A stretch of DNA of 64,000 bases from Marivita sp. (GCF_020055635.1 NZ_JAIPUT010000009.1:1-64000); one strand, 5' to 3'. Positions 16,210 through 26,035 are shown, numbered from the stretch's first letter. The notes: generated by a model from the letters alone, not told the origin. Numbers and translations are program-made.

Positions 16210-17160
16210 TCAGCTTCGAACGTTGCGCGTTTCGGGATGCAGCGAGGTGCCAAGGATATGATCGGACCGGTGGATGACATGCCCGGCCCCGCCGACGATC
16301 AGCGGATCGAAAGGAATGGCCACGGCATGATCCTTGCCCGGATAGTCCAGCGTCGACAGGAAATGCTTCATGCACTCCAGGCGCGCGCGCTTCTTGTCGT
16401 CGGACTTGACGATCGTCCAGGGCGCGTCGGCGGTGTCGCTGTAGAAGAACATCGCCTCTTTCGCGTCGGTGTAGTCGTCCCACTTGTCGAGGCTCGCCTT
16501 GTCGATGGGCGACAGCTTCCACTGTTTCAGAGGATCGGTCTCGCGGCTGGCAAAGCGGCGGCGCTGTTCGGCCTGCGTGACCGAAAACCAGTACTTGTAA
16601 AGTCGAATGCCCGAGCGCGTCAGCATCCGCTCGAAATCGGGCGTCTGGCGCATGAATTCGAGGTATTCGCTGGGTTCGCAAAAGCCCATCACCCGCTCGA
16701 CCCCGGCACGGTTGTACCACGACCGGTCATACAGCACCATTTCCCCCGCGGTTGGCAGATGCTCGATATAGCGCTGGTAATACCACTGGCCGCGCTCCAC
16801 ATCGGTGGGCTTGTTCAGTGCCACCACCCGCGCGGCCCGCGGGTTGAGATGCTCGGTGAACCGCTTGATCGTGCCGCCCTTCCCCGCCGCGTCCCGGCCT
16901 TCGAAGATCATCACGAATTTCTGGCCGGTCTCCTGCGCCCACAGCTGGACCTTGAGCAACTCGGCCTGAAGCGCGGCCTTCTCGGCCTCGTAGGCCCTGC
17001 GCGACAGGCGGTTGCGATACGGGTATTTGCCGGACTCGAAGGCGCGGCGCACGTCATCCGCGCTGACGACCTTGTTCCGGGCAGGCGGCAGGTCTTTCAG
17101 GGCGCCGGTCGGCGTGTCCTTGATCTGTGTGTCGGCGGCGATCGTGGGGGATGATGGCAT
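16210..17160 (-). CDS. ppk2: Polyphosphate kinase 2 family protein
   Basis: I choose the ATG at 17160 (316 residues), which follows a GGGAG site; the longer frame adds 41 residues without family likeness. Walker A is FEGRDAAGKGGT (near 102), the lid/Walker B region has YDRSWYNRAGVERVMGFC, and residues KPTDVERGQWYYQRYIEHLP fit class I PPK2. PPK2 enzymes transfer phosphate between polyphosphate and nucleotides, usually making GTP or ATP from the diphosphate. It is a single gene, facing away from trpA. Confidence 0.93.
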   Translation of the reverse strand: MPSSPTIAADTQIKDTPTGALKDLPPARNKVVSADDVRRAFESGKYPYRNRLSRRAYEAEKAALQAELLKVQLWAQETGQKFVMIFEGRDAAGKGGTIKRFTEHLNPRAARVVALNKPTDVERGQWYYQRYIEHLPTAGEMVLYDRSWYNRAGVERVMGFCEPSEYLEFMRQTPDFERMLTRSGIRLYKYWFSVTQAEQRRRFASRETDPLKQWKLSPIDKASLDKWDDYTDAKEAMFFYSDTADAPWTIVKSDDKKRARLECMKHFLSTLDYPGKDHAVAIPFDPLIVGGAGHVIHRSDHILGTSLHPETRNVRS

Positions 17161-17311
17161 GCGGGACTCCCGGGCAGGTGGTTCGGATTGCCCCGAGTGT
17201 AACAGGTGCGTGATAATGTCTCTTTGACACGCATCAAAAACAGCCGCCCCTGCCCCATTGATTTTCCCCGCCAACTCCGGCAATCGGTTCTGATCATTTC
17301 AGGAGATCGCC

Positions 17312-18103
17312 ATGACCCGTATCGACGCCAAATTCGCAGAGCTGCGCAAAGACGGCAAAAAAGCCTTTGTGTCCTACGTGATGGCAGGCGATCCCGATTT
17401 CGACACCTCGCTGGAGCTGGTCAAGGGACTGCCGGGTGCCGGCGTGGACATCATCGAACTGGGACTGCCCTTCACCGACCCGATGGCCGATGGCAGCACG
17501 ATCCAGCTGGCCGGTCAGCGCGCGCTCGAAGGCGGCATGACGCTGGACCGCACGCTGGAGCTGGCGCGCAGGTTCCGCGAAGAGGACGACACGACACCGA
17601 TCGTGATGATGGGCTATTACAACCCGATCTATTCGCGCGGTGTCGACCGGTTCCTGACCCAGGCCAAAGAGGCGGGCATCGACGGTCTGATCATCGTCGA
17701 CCTGCCACCCGAGGAAGATGACGAGCTGTGCATCCCGGCGCAGGCGGCGGGTCTGAACTTCATCCGTCTGGCGACACCCACCACCGATGACAAGCGCCTG
17801 CCCAAGGTGCTCCAGAACACATCCGGCTTCGTCTATTACGTGTCGATCACCGGCATCACCGGCGCCGCCGAAGCGCAGGCCGCCGATGTCGGTCCCGAAG
17901 TGGCGCGGATCAAGTCGCAGACCGACCTGCCCGTGATCGTGGGCTTCGGCATCAAGACCCCCGAAGCCTCGCAAGCGATTGCCGGTGTGGCGGATGGCTG
18001 CGTGGTCGGATCGGCGATCGTGTCGGAACTGGCCAAGGGCAAACCGGTGAGCGACGTTCTGGCCTTCGTCAAATCGCTCGCGGACGGGGCGCACCGTGCG
18101 TGA
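17312..18103 (+). CDS. trpA: Tryptophan synthase alpha chain
   Basis: 263 residues, normal length. It cleaves indole-3-glycerol phosphate to indole and glyceraldehyde-3-phosphate and passes indole to TrpB. The catalytic acids are present in [17 protein letters not shown] (Glu and Asp), and the phosphate site in GFGIKTPEA and VVGSAIV. It has a TTCAGGAG-type ribosome site. It is not next to trpB, which lies 14 kb away on the other strand; in many bacteria the two are adjacent. It overlaps the following hydratase-family gene by 8 nt, so they are probably co-transcribed. Confidence 0.97.
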   Translation: MTRIDAKFAELRKDGKKAFVSYVMAGDPDFDTSLELVKGLPGAGVDIIELGLPFTDPMADGSTIQLAGQRALEGGMTLDRTLELARRFREEDDTTPIVMMGYYNPIYSRGVDRFLTQAKEAGIDGLIIVDLPPEEDDELCIPAQAAGLNFIRLATPTTDDKRLPKVLQNTSGFVYYVSITGITGAAEAQAADVGPEVARIKSQTDLPVIVGFGIKTPEASQAIAGVADGCVVGSAIVSELAKGKPVSDVLAFVKSLADGAHRA

Positions 18104-18884
18104 CACGTCCGCAGATGCCCTGCTTGCGGCCTTTGACGGCAATTTCCAGATTGCGCCGCTGACGGACGCCTCTCCTGACCTGACGCTGGACGAGGGCTAC
18201 GCCATTGCGGCGAAGATAGGCGAGATGCGCCGCGCGCGCGGCGAACGGATCGCGGGCCGCAAGATCGGGTTCACCAACCGCACGATCTGGCCGATCTACA
18301 ATGTCGATGCGCCGGTCTGGGGCTGGATGTACGAAGGCGGCGTAAGTGACATTCCGTCGGATTGCGTGATCCCCCTGCCCGCCCTGCCGGAACCCCGGAT
18401 CGAGCCCGAAATCGTCTTTGGGTTCAAAGCCTCCCCCGCGCCCGACATGGACCTGACCGCGCTTGCCGACTGCATCGACTGGGTGGCGCATGGGTTCGAG
18501 ATCGTCACCTCGCTTTACCCCGCTTGGCGGTTCACCGCGCCCGATGCCGTGGCCGCGATGGCGATGCACGGCGCGCTCTGGGTCGGTCCTCGCAGGGCAG
18601 CGACGCCCGACCGGCTCGAAGCCTTGACGACCTGTGGCGTCACCTTGTCCGGACCGGGAGAAGCGCTGATCGGGCACGGCGTCGACGTGCTGGGTGGGCC
18701 GTTGATGGCGCTGCTGCATCTGGTCAGCCAGATCGACCGGATGCCGGGTGCCGCGCCGATCCAACCCGGTGAAGTGATCACCACAGGCACCCTCACCGAC
18801 GCCCGCCCGATTGCGCCGGATCAGGTGTGGGAAACCACCTTCGACACACCCCTGATCGACGGGCTGCGCGTCACCTTCGCCTGA
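18096..18884 (+). CDS. 2-keto-4-pentenoate hydratase / fumarylacetoacetase-family protein
   Basis: 262 residues from a GTG that overlaps the trpA stop by 8 nt. The sequence fits the MhpD/HpaH hydratase branch of the FAH superfamily: the helix [23 protein letters not shown], the conserved [11 protein letters not shown] segment, acidic metal ligands in [11 protein letters not shown] (about residues 105-115) and a late [10 protein letters not shown]. Such enzymes hydrate 2-oxopent-4-enoate-type intermediates of aromatic ring cleavage. No other genes of such a pathway are nearby, so the true substrate is uncertain. Confidence 0.85.
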   Translation: MRDTSADALLAAFDGNFQIAPLTDASPDLTLDEGYAIAAKIGEMRRARGERIAGRKIGFTNRTIWPIYNVDAPVWGWMYEGGVSDIPSDCVIPLPALPEPRIEPEIVFGFKASPAPDMDLTALADCIDWVAHGFEIVTSLYPAWRFTAPDAVAAMAMHGALWVGPRRAATPDRLEALTTCGVTLSGPGEALIGHGVDVLGGPLMALLHLVSQIDRMPGAAPIQPGEVITTGTLTDARPIAPDQVWETTFDTPLIDGLRVTFA

Positions 18885-19065
18885 ACCGAGCGCCCGATAA
18901 CCAGCCCCTAGGATTGCAGCAGGACAAATGATGCCTTTTGGGAGTATGGCTCGAACAGGGAACTGACGACGCTGGACAATGCTGTCGGATGTCGGCCTGG
19001 AGACCATTGGGACTAATGCAGCGCAACGTATAATATCCGCTTCGTCTTTGAGCTGCGCATATACT

Positions 19066-20361
19066 CTAACGACACAAAACAAACCCCTCCGCGTATTTCA
19101 ATTCCGTCTCACGCAATTGTTTTAGATGGGTACTGCAAAGTTGATCCGACAACAAAGGTTTTGGCGCGTCTTCAAAGCGGTCGAGAAGCAAATGGAAGAA
19201 CGTAGTTTCGGTTGCAAAACCGTTCAAAAGAGCCGTCTCAAATGTCTTGTGCAAAAGCTTTGAGGCATGCTCATGGGGCAGTAAAGGTATCATGAATCTA
19301 TGGATCATAGAGATGTCCGGACCTTGATCGCTTCCGAAGCCATCCAGAACGCGGATCGCAATTTCAAGCGCACGATCCTGCACCGCAACGCTGAGTGCGT
19401 CTCTAGGTGCTTCGCACGACGGTGTCCCAAAACAAGCTGCAGGCCTCAATATTGAGTAAAGCAAGTTTTCACCATGATTTGACTCAAGATGCTTGTCAGA
19501 AAAGAGCAGCTTTTCTGCGTAATCCATCGCCCTTAGCGGATCCGGGGATGCAGTATCCAGCCATGACAAATCCATTTTGACGCCAAGAGCGCGCTCAAGC
19601 AATGCATAGGATAGGTTGCTGGGAGTGTCATGGAGCGGGTCGTACCAACCTTGCGCCCCGAATGACCATCGCTCCTTTCCTTGCGCAGGTCCTTTGGCAT
19701 GTATCGTCGCGCTTCGCTCACGAAGAGCCGCTTTTCGCTGCTCAAGTTCGGGTATGGCGGGCCAAAACTTCGGAAGTTCTTTCCCTGCATCGTCACTTTT
19801 GAACTCCGTAGCGATTGCCCGTCCCAAAAGCGTCTCTTGTCCATCGATCCGTTCAGACAGATCAAATTGCCAAGCTTCGTCGTGACCAAACTTCCCAGGA
19901 TGGTCCCAAGCATAGTGTATCCAGCCGTTCCAACGACTTTCGAGGTGGTGATCCCGAATAAGCCGCAAAACCAGTGCCTCTGATGGCTTATCCGTCTTTT
20001 CACGAATGAGACAATGATCGAACAAACCTAATTCAACAAAGACGTACTTTGCAAAAGCTGAAGGCTCTTCGCAGACAACTCCGGTTGCCGCGCGAATGGC
20101 AATCAGTTGAGGATCAGTACTCGAAACCGGCACAATCACTGTTACTGGTGCGCTCATGACGATGTCTATAAAAACGGCGGACTGAATAGTGCGGCCATGA
20201 AGCTCAACAAAATTGTGTTTCTGTATCGGACGGTTAATCGTTGTCGTTGCTGCCGCTTCAAGCCGTGCCGGCCACGTCCAACCGAACCAGATCTCGTAGA
20301 TGAGCATGGCGAACACAGATGAGAAAATGACGCAAAAAACAGTTTTTGACATTTTTTTCAT
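19066..20361 (-). CDS. Membrane-anchored protein of unknown function, low-GC gene
   Basis: I choose the ATG at 20361 (431 residues; a start 25 codons upstream is possible). A single hydrophobic helix near the N-terminus (KTVFCVIFSSVFAMLIYEIW) is followed by a large probably periplasmic part with several Cys (VVCEEPS, DHCLIRE, AACFGTPSCEAP, DQLCST) and a C-terminal Cys-Arg. The rest is mixed helical and I do not recognise any domain. The gene is clearly more AT-rich than its neighbours and stands alone between the hydratase and marR genes, which suggests recent acquisition. Function unknown. Confidence 0.6.
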   Translation of the reverse strand: MKKMSKTVFCVIFSSVFAMLIYEIWFGWTWPARLEAAATTTINRPIQKHNFVELHGRTIQSAVFIDIVMSAPVTVIVPVSSTDPQLIAIRAATGVVCEEPSAFAKYVFVELGLFDHCLIREKTDKPSEALVLRLIRDHHLESRWNGWIHYAWDHPGKFGHDEAWQFDLSERIDGQETLLGRAIATEFKSDDAGKELPKFWPAIPELEQRKAALRERSATIHAKGPAQGKERWSFGAQGWYDPLHDTPSNLSYALLERALGVKMDLSWLDTASPDPLRAMDYAEKLLFSDKHLESNHGENLLYSILRPAACFGTPSCEAPRDALSVAVQDRALEIAIRVLDGFGSDQGPDISMIHRFMIPLLPHEHASKLLHKTFETALLNGFATETTFFHLLLDRFEDAPKPLLSDQLCSTHLKQLRETELKYAEGFVLCR

Positions 20362-20539
20362 TTTGGGGTGCCTAGGTCGACCTCCGGAAGCCCTTTTACA
20401 ATGCCAACCATTTAGAACCAGATGGAAAGCAGACATTCAACATTGATAAATGAGCGTCTGCGCCGTCCGCATACACGCGCCGCGACACGAAGCTGCCAAA
20501 GCCTTGAGCCCGTGGAACCCTTTTGTCACGCGGCAAACC

Positions 20540-21001
20540 CTAATCCCGCGCGGCGTCCATCCGTTTGCGCAGGATGGCCAGCTTGTCGATGACAGCGCGC
20601 ACCTCCTCCGGGTCCAGCGTGTCGGCCATGCCGGCAAGGTCAGGCGCGATCCCGGCAATCGCGGTATCGCGAAATCTGCGGCCCGCGTGGGTCAGCCAGA
20701 CCTGCTTGCTGCGGGCATCGCCCGGATTGACGCGCATCGTGACAAAGCCGCGTTTCTCCAACCCCGCCAGCGTGTGGGTCATGCTGGTCTTGGGCACCTG
20801 AAACGCGCGGGCCAACTGCAAGGGCGTGCGCCCGTCCTGCACCCGGATCAGGTGGTTGATCACCGTGAAATGCGGCAGCACCAGACCGTCGGGCAACCGC
20901 GCCTCGAACAGGGCGCGGCTGAGTTGGCCGAGGATGCCGATCTCGTTGAAGAGTTCGAAATAGAGACCCGTCGCTGTGTGTGTGTCTGGTGTGTCAGGCA
21001 T
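20540..21001 (-). CDS. MarR-family transcriptional regulator
   Basis: 153 residues with the MarR winged-helix fold: recognition part PLQLARAFQVPKTSMTHTLAGL (about 80-101), wing near RGFVTMRVNPGDARSKQVWLT. MarR proteins bind short inverted repeats as dimers and are released by small phenolic or electrophilic ligands. The gene overlaps the upstream nitroreductase gene by 8 nt and is probably co-transcribed with it. The 12-bp inverted repeat at 22129-22164 at the operon promoter is the natural candidate operator. Confidence 0.92.
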   Translation of the reverse strand: MPDTPDTHTATGLYFELFNEIGILGQLSRALFEARLPDGLVLPHFTVINHLIRVQDGRTPLQLARAFQVPKTSMTHTLAGLEKRGFVTMRVNPGDARSKQVWLTHAGRRFRDTAIAGIAPDLAGMADTLDPEEVRAVIDKLAILRKRMDAARD

Positions 21002-22115
21002 TCCCGGGTCTTGGCCTCATCCGTGCATCGATCGGCCATCGCGGGGTGCGGGCCGTGGGCGCAGCGTAGCCCAGAAGCCCGAGCATTTGAACTGTCCCGC
21101 CGTCGGGTGCGTGGGCGGCATGGATCGCGTCGTAAAGCGCCGTCATCTCGGGGTATTCCTGCAATGCCTGACTGACGGGCCGCACCCCCAGCCCGGCACC
21201 CGTGGCCGCAAGGTTGAGCCGCAACCACCGCGCCCCTGTGGCGATCTGGTCGGCGCGGGTATTGGTGGGGCTGGTCTGCACCACCAAAGCAGGAGCTGAC
21301 GCGATGGCGTCCACCGTGCCCTGGATCGCGCCCTGCGCGGCCATTGTCGTCGGATCAAGCGAGGCCTCGCGGGTCAGAAGACCGGTCCTGTTCAGCAGCT
21401 CGAACGTCGCACCGCCCAAGTCGATGCCATCGGGTTGCGCGTTGATCTCGGCCTTGCCGATCCGCAGAAGATCAATGCTTTCCTTCCACGCATCGGGCGT
21501 CCCGGCTTCGATCAGCCACGCCTCGGTCGCGAGATCGCGCAGGGCTACGGCATCGGCACCTTGCGCGACCAGATCGACATGCGGCGCGATGCTGTCCAGA
21601 GCGGCGGCATCCAGCGCTCGGTCCTGAAACATTTCCTTGTGCGAGCGCCTTTGCAGGACATGGGCGAACAGCGGATCGGGCTGCGCGCCACCGGCGATGA
21701 AGCGGCACAGCGCCACCGGACCCGCCTCGCCCGCGGGAAACAGCGTCTGGTCGATGGCGTAACCTTCCTCGGCGGCGGCCAGGCGCATCAGGTCCAGAAA
21801 GCAGCCCATCCCGATGGTCAGTTGGCGCGCATAGGGGTCCGTGACGGGCAGATCCCGCGCCGGGTCGCGCCAGATCGCAACGGTGTCGTCCCCGATCAGT
21901 TCAGCCTCCCACGGCTGGCGATTGTGCGGGTTCGGTGCCAGCAGCGCATGGGACAGGGCACGCAGGCGGGGATCGGGGTACTGGCCCGCCATGTCCCACG
22001 GGGCAAGCGCGGCATGGGGCGTGCGGGTGGCGGCGAAAAGGCCAAGACCGGCGGCGGCAGCAAGCACCGTTCCACCCCCGATCAGGCCAAGTGTCTTGCG
22101 ACGGGAAAGAGTCAT
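20994..22115 (-). CDS. Nitroreductase-like FMN protein with Tat-type signal
   Basis: I choose the ATG at 22115 (373 residues) because an AGGAG site lies 7 nt upstream. The N-terminus MTLSRRKTLGLIGGGTVLA looks like a twin-arginine signal, so the folded flavoprotein should be exported. The mature part fits the large nitroreductase/Acg-like family: LAPNPHNRQPW near 65, HKEMFQDR near 190, and ATGARWLRLNLAATGAG near 290. Such proteins bind FMN and may reduce nitro or quinone compounds, or sequester flavin. It is first in an operon with marR. Confidence 0.83.
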   Translation of the reverse strand: MTLSRRKTLGLIGGGTVLAAAAGLGLFAATRTPHAALAPWDMAGQYPDPRLRALSHALLAPNPHNRQPWEAELIGDDTVAIWRDPARDLPVTDPYARQLTIGMGCFLDLMRLAAAEEGYAIDQTLFPAGEAGPVALCRFIAGGAQPDPLFAHVLQRRSHKEMFQDRALDAAALDSIAPHVDLVAQGADAVALRDLATEAWLIEAGTPDAWKESIDLLRIGKAEINAQPDGIDLGGATFELLNRTGLLTREASLDPTTMAAQGAIQGTVDAIASAPALVVQTSPTNTRADQIATGARWLRLNLAATGAGLGVRPVSQALQEYPEMTALYDAIHAAHAPDGGTVQMLGLLGYAAPTARTPRWPIDARMRPRPGNA

Positions 22116-22128
22116 GCGAATCTCCTTT

Positions 22129-22164
22129 GGTTCGATATCGCAATACTTAGTTCGATTTCGAACC
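22129..22164. promoter_or_regulatory. Candidate MarR operator
   Basis: GGTTCGATATCG (22129-22140) and CGATTTCGAACC (22153-22164) form inverted arms matching at 11 of 12 positions with a 12-nt spacer. It lies 14 nt upstream of the nitroreductase start codon, where a bound repressor would block transcription of the nitroreductase-marR operon. Confidence 0.65.
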
Positions 22165-22252
22165 ATTAATCAATCATTAACAAAATGCCGCGTTGCGTGG
22201 TTTCGCCGTCATTGGTAAACAAATCTAACCAATACTTCCGAAAGGCCGTGCC

Positions 22253-23419
22253 ATGCCCATGATTACCGAAATCGAAGACCTCCGCCGCATCTACAAGCGC
22301 CGGGTGCCCAAGATGTTCTTCGACTACACGGAATCGGGCAGTTGGACGGAACAGACCTTCCGCGAGAATTCGTCGGATTTCGACAAGATCTACCTGCGCC
22401 AGCGCGTTGCCATTGACATGGACGGGCGCAAGACCGCGACCAAGATGATCGGTCAGGAGGTGTCGATGCCGGTGGCACTTGCGCCCGTGGGCCTTACGGG
22501 CATGCAGCATTTCGATGGCGAGATCAAAGCGGCACGGGCGGCGGAAAAGTTCGGCGTGCCCTACAGCCTGTCGACCATGTCGATCTGTTCGATCGAGGAC
22601 GTGGCGGCCAATACGTCGAAACCGTTCTGGATGCAGGTCTACACGCTCAAGGACGACGATTTCATGCAGCGCCTGTTCGACCGGGCGAAAGACGCCAAAT
22701 GTTCGGCGGCGATCATCACGGTCGATCTGCAATTGCTGGGCCAGCGGCACAAGGACGTCAAGAACGGCCTTTCCGCCCCACCCAAGCTCACACCGGCCTC
22801 TGTCGCCAACATGATGACCAAGGTGCAGTGGGGCATGGGCATGCTGTCGACCAAACGGCGGTTCTTCGGCAATATCGTGGGTCATGCGAAAGGCGTGAAG
22901 GATCCGTCCTCGCTGGGCAGCTGGACCGCGCAGGCGTTCGACCAGTCGCTCAACTGGGACCGGATCCGGCAGTTCCGCAAGATGTGGGACGGCCCCTTGA
23001 TCATCAAGGGCATCCTCGACCCGCGCGATGCGCTGGAGGCGCTGAATGTCGGGGCGGACGCCATCATCGTGTCGAACCATGGCGGTCGGCAGCTTGATGG
23101 GGCGCTGTCGTCGATCCGGGCGCTGGAGCCGATCCTGGATGCCGTGGGCGACAAGATCGAGGTGCATCTCGACAGCGGCATCCGGTCGGGTCAGGACGTG
23201 CTCAAGGCGATGGCGATGGGGGCCAAGGGCACCTATATCGGGCGCGCCTATGTCTACGGGCTGGGGGCCAAGGGCCAACAGGGTGTCACCGACGCGCTCA
23301 ACGTGATCCACAAGGAACTGGACGCGTCGATGGGGCTGTGCGGGCGGACCGACATCAACTCCGTCGACCGCGATATCCTGATGGTCCCCAAGGGATTTTC
23401 GGGGGATTGGGCCGAGTAG
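22253..23419 (+). CDS. lldD: FMN-dependent alpha-hydroxy-acid dehydrogenase (L-lactate type)
   Basis: 388 residues, normal length for the LldD/glycolate-oxidase family. It oxidises L-lactate or a related 2-hydroxy acid, passing electrons to the quinone pool or oxygen. The FMN barrel is visible throughout: PVALAPVGLTG near 80, VDLQLLGQRHKDV near 160, and the active-site signature IVSNHGGRQLDG near 275, which contains the catalytic His and the substrate-binding Arg. No permease or LldR regulator is beside it. A noncoding stretch of 320 nt and then a palindrome array follow. Confidence 0.93.
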   Translation: MPMITEIEDLRRIYKRRVPKMFFDYTESGSWTEQTFRENSSDFDKIYLRQRVAIDMDGRKTATKMIGQEVSMPVALAPVGLTGMQHFDGEIKAARAAEKFGVPYSLSTMSICSIEDVAANTSKPFWMQVYTLKDDDFMQRLFDRAKDAKCSAAIITVDLQLLGQRHKDVKNGLSAPPKLTPASVANMMTKVQWGMGMLSTKRRFFGNIVGHAKGVKDPSSLGSWTAQAFDQSLNWDRIRQFRKMWDGPLIIKGILDPRDALEALNVGADAIIVSNHGGRQLDGALSSIRALEPILDAVGDKIEVHLDSGIRSGQDVLKAMAMGAKGTYIGRAYVYGLGAKGQQGVTDALNVIHKELDASMGLCGRTDINSVDRDILMVPKGFSGDWAE

Positions 23420-23743
23420 ACACGGCGCAGCCCCGGTCGGGCCGTTGCCCGCCGGTTGCCGGTCTTGCCGGCCGGGCCTGTGCCCGGCATGGGATGTCTC
23501 GAAAGGAAGCGGCGCCGCTCTTTGGGCCTGACCCGTCTCTCGCATTCCGGGGTGGTGTCCCCCGTGACCTGGGCCCTTTCGGGCCTCGCAAAACCGGTTT
23601 CTCAGGGTCCGCCCTTGCGGGCATCCGAAAGACGGTCAGTCTGGTGTCGCGGCATGGGAGTGACCCTTCCCGCTCGATGCGCATCGTGGGAAAGGGTATG
23701 GCGCCAGCAAGGTTAAGGATCTGGAAACCGGGCGTTCGGTGGG
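23420..23743. other. Intergenic region after lldD
   Basis: About 320 nt between the lldD stop and the palindrome array. It is GC-rich, with one short stem around CCGGGCCTGTGCCCGG (near 23476). I see no supportable gene; the frames present have no ribosome site and read as low-complexity. Confidence 0.45.
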
Positions 23744-23855
23744 GCGGCTTTTCGAAAAGCCGCAGACAGAGCCTTGCAAGGCTCTGATCCGCATTTTCGA
23801 AAATGCGGGCCACCCCGTTTCGAAACGGGGTTTCAAGCCTGTTCGAACAGGCTTG
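23744..23855. repeat. Array of five perfect 20-22 bp palindromes
   Basis: Five different palindromes stand in a row: 23744-23763 GCGGCTTTTCGAAAAGCCGC, 23767-23786 CAGAGCCTTGCAAGGCTCTG, 23789-23808 CCGCATTTTCGAAAATGCGG, 23812-23831 ACCCCGTTTCGAAACGGGGT, and 23834-23855 (22 bp, arms around TTCGAA). Start-to-start distance is 22-23 nt. Each is perfect although the arms differ, and four of five are centred on TTCGAA. The array ends 4 nt before the stop codon of the minus-strand MFS gene. It may act in mRNA end formation or protein binding. Confidence 0.85.
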
Positions 23856-23859
23856 CCCC

Positions 23860-25020
23860 TCATCCCGCGCGCAGGGCCGCACCCCGCCTCAGCACCGGCA
23901 GCAGCCCCAGCGGGACGACGAACAAGAGCACTCCGATCACCAGGAATGACGTCGCCAGCCCGAATCCTTCGGACAGGAATCCCATGAGCGGCGGGCCGAT
24001 GAAGAACCCCGCATAACCCACCACCGAGATCCGCGAGATCGCGTGGCTGCGGTACTGGTTCGGCACCATCCGACCGATCCAGGCATAGGCCATCGGCGCC
24101 ACCACCGACACGCCGAGGCCAAGCACCGAGAAGCCGAGATAGGCGATCCAGAGGGTCGGTGCCGCGGCGGCGATCGAGGCCCCGATGCCTGCCGTGACCG
24201 ACGCCCAGCGGATCACCACGCGCTCGGACACCCGGTTGGCGACGACCTGCCCGGTCAACCGCCCGACCGCCATCGTGATCCCCAGAAGCGCCGGACCCAG
24301 CGCCCCCTGCGCCGCCCCCGCCCCCAGGTTGCGCTCAAGATGCAGGGCCGACCAGCCTTCGGTCGCCTGTTCCGACATGAAGGCGATCAGGATGATGGCC
24401 CCGCCCGGCAGCAGCAGCGTCCAGGGCAGCGGCGCGACCGTGGCACCCTCGGGTTCGTGCGCGGGATCGGCCACGGGCGCAGCCCTGGCCTGCAGCGCCA
24501 GAAGCGCGATCAGGACGCCCGATCCCGTCAGGATCATGTCTGGACCAAGGCCCGCCTCGCGCGCCAGCCCCGTGGCAAGCGCGCAGGCGGCATAGGCCAC
24601 CGAGAAGACCGCGTGATTGAGGTTCATCAGGCTGCGCCGCACCTGCGCCTCGAGCGCGCTCACGCGGGCGTTCATCGACACGTCGAGCGTGCCGGAGGCC
24701 ATCGTCACGCAGAGCATCGCCAGTGTGAAACTGACACCGCCATAGGTGTGCCCCGGCAGGAACGTGGCCCCCGCCAGCAGCACCGTCAGGACCGCCAGCG
24801 CCCTTGGACCCAGCCCGCGCTCGGCCAGCGGCGCCAGCCACATCGCCAGCACCGCGCCGACCGAGGTGATCAGGAGCGCCACGCCGAACTGTCCGTCCGA
24901 CAGGCCGATCTGCGGCTTGAGCACCGGCACGAGGGCCGCGAAACTGCCCCAGAAGACACCCACGGCGGCAAAGCCGGCCGCCGGGCCGCGGCTGATGTAA
25001 AGGTCACGCAAGAGGCTCAT
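23860..25020 (-). CDS. MFS transporter
   Basis: 386 residues from the ATG at 25020 (the longer frame adds 14 polar residues). Twelve membrane helices in two halves with a central loop rich in Pro, Ala and Glu near residue 195. The fold and GxLxD/DVSMNARVSALEAQ features fit a small sugar/drug MFS branch similar to predicted fucose- or arabinose-type permeases, but the substrate cannot be told. A palindrome array begins 4 nt after its stop codon. The gene faces away from rplY. Confidence 0.85.
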   Translation of the reverse strand: MSLLRDLYISRGPAAGFAAVGVFWGSFAALVPVLKPQIGLSDGQFGVALLITSVGAVLAMWLAPLAERGLGPRALAVLTVLLAGATFLPGHTYGGVSFTLAMLCVTMASGTLDVSMNARVSALEAQVRRSLMNLNHAVFSVAYAACALATGLAREAGLGPDMILTGSGVLIALLALQARAAPVADPAHEPEGATVAPLPWTLLLPGGAIILIAFMSEQATEGWSALHLERNLGAGAAQGALGPALLGITMAVGRLTGQVVANRVSERVVIRWASVTAGIGASIAAAAPTLWIAYLGFSVLGLGVSVVAPMAYAWIGRMVPNQYRSHAISRISVVGYAGFFIGPPLMGFLSEGFGLATSFLVIGVLLFVVPLGLLPVLRRGAALRAG

Positions 25021-25191
25021 ATCGCTGCCAGTGCCACGGGGCGGGGGACCGGTCCAGCCCACAAAGCAACCGAAAGCGGCAAAAACTGCGATCTTGTGTC
25101 TTGTCTTGGCGCCCGAACCGGTCTATCGCGCGGGCTTCACGCGGGGTGACAGCCTTGGAGGCACCCTGCCCTTACATATTGGAGACACATC

Positions 25192-25839
25192 ATGGCTGGA
25201 GAGATTCCTGATCTCGAAGCTCTGGAACGGACGGGGACAGGCAAGGGCGCCGCTCGTCAGGCACGCCGCGACGGCATGGTTCCGGGCATTGTATTCGGTG
25301 GCGACAACGACCCGCTGCCGATCAACCTTCCCTTCAACGTCCTGCTGGCGCGCCTGAAGAAAGGCCGTTTCAAGTCGACCCTGTTCAACCTCAAGGTTGA
25401 CGGTCACGAAGACGTCCGCGTGATCTGCCGCGACGTGCAGCGCGACGTGGTGAAGGACCTGCCGACCCATGTCGACCTGATGCGCCTGCGCCGGACGTCG
25501 AAGATCAACCTCTTCATCCCGGTCGAGTTCATCAACCACGAAGCGGCCCCCGGTCTCAAGAAGGGTGGCGTGATGAACGCCGTGCGCCCGGAAGTCGAAC
25601 TGGTCGTGACCGCCGGTGACATCCCCGAGAAGCTGACCGTGGACCTGACCGGTCTCGAAATCGGCGACACGGTGACGATCTCTGCGATCACCCTGCCCGA
25701 AGGCACCAAGCCGACGATCGACCGCGATTTCGTGATCGCGAACATCTCGGCCCCGTCCGGCCTGCGCGCCGCGGAAGATGCCGAAGCCGAGGAAGCCGAC
25801 GCGGACGAGGTTCCCGCAACCGAACAGTCCGACGACTGA
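25192..25839 (+). CDS. rplY: 50S ribosomal protein L25 (general stress protein CTC)
   Basis: 215 residues, the long CTC form. The N-terminal part (about 1-95) is the L25 5S-rRNA-binding domain ([22 protein letters not shown]), followed by the C-terminal domain (about 100-195) and an acidic tail ([17 protein letters not shown]). L25 binds 5S rRNA in the large subunit. In relatives it is often followed by pth; here pth is 2.5 kb downstream with three unrelated genes between, and a terminator directly after rplY. Confidence 0.96.
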   Translation: MAGEIPDLEALERTGTGKGAARQARRDGMVPGIVFGGDNDPLPINLPFNVLLARLKKGRFKSTLFNLKVDGHEDVRVICRDVQRDVVKDLPTHVDLMRLRRTSKINLFIPVEFINHEAAPGLKKGGVMNAVRPEVELVVTAGDIPEKLTVDLTGLEIGDTVTISAITLPEGTKPTIDRDFVIANISAPSGLRAAEDAEAEEADADEVPATEQSDD

Positions 25840-25862
25840 TCCCGCCGGGCCTCATGGTTCGA

Positions 25863-25893
25863 ACGGCCTCGCCCCATGGGCGGGGCCGTTTTC
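25863..25893 (+). terminator. Rho-independent terminator of rplY
   Basis: ACGGCCTCGCCC (25863-25874) pairs with GGGCGGGGCCGT (25878-25889) at 11 of 12 positions around a 3-nt loop, followed by a short T-run. It starts 24 nt after the rplY stop. Confidence 0.75.
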
Positions 25894-26035
25894 GTTCAGG
25901 GGGGATGTGCAGGCGGAGACTGTGCGCTCTGACTGCGTCGGGGTCCGCGCGGGGGCCGGATCAGGGTCTGAGTCCGAGGCCGGTTGACGGCTTTCGCAAC
26001 CATGGCGAAGGCTTCCTGGCGCTCCCGCAGAAGCC

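Noticed and set aside
23744-23855. Palindrome array considered as a CRISPR array
   Set aside because: Units differ in sequence and are adjacent palindromes with 2-4 nt gaps; there is no constant repeat or spacer, and no cas gene.
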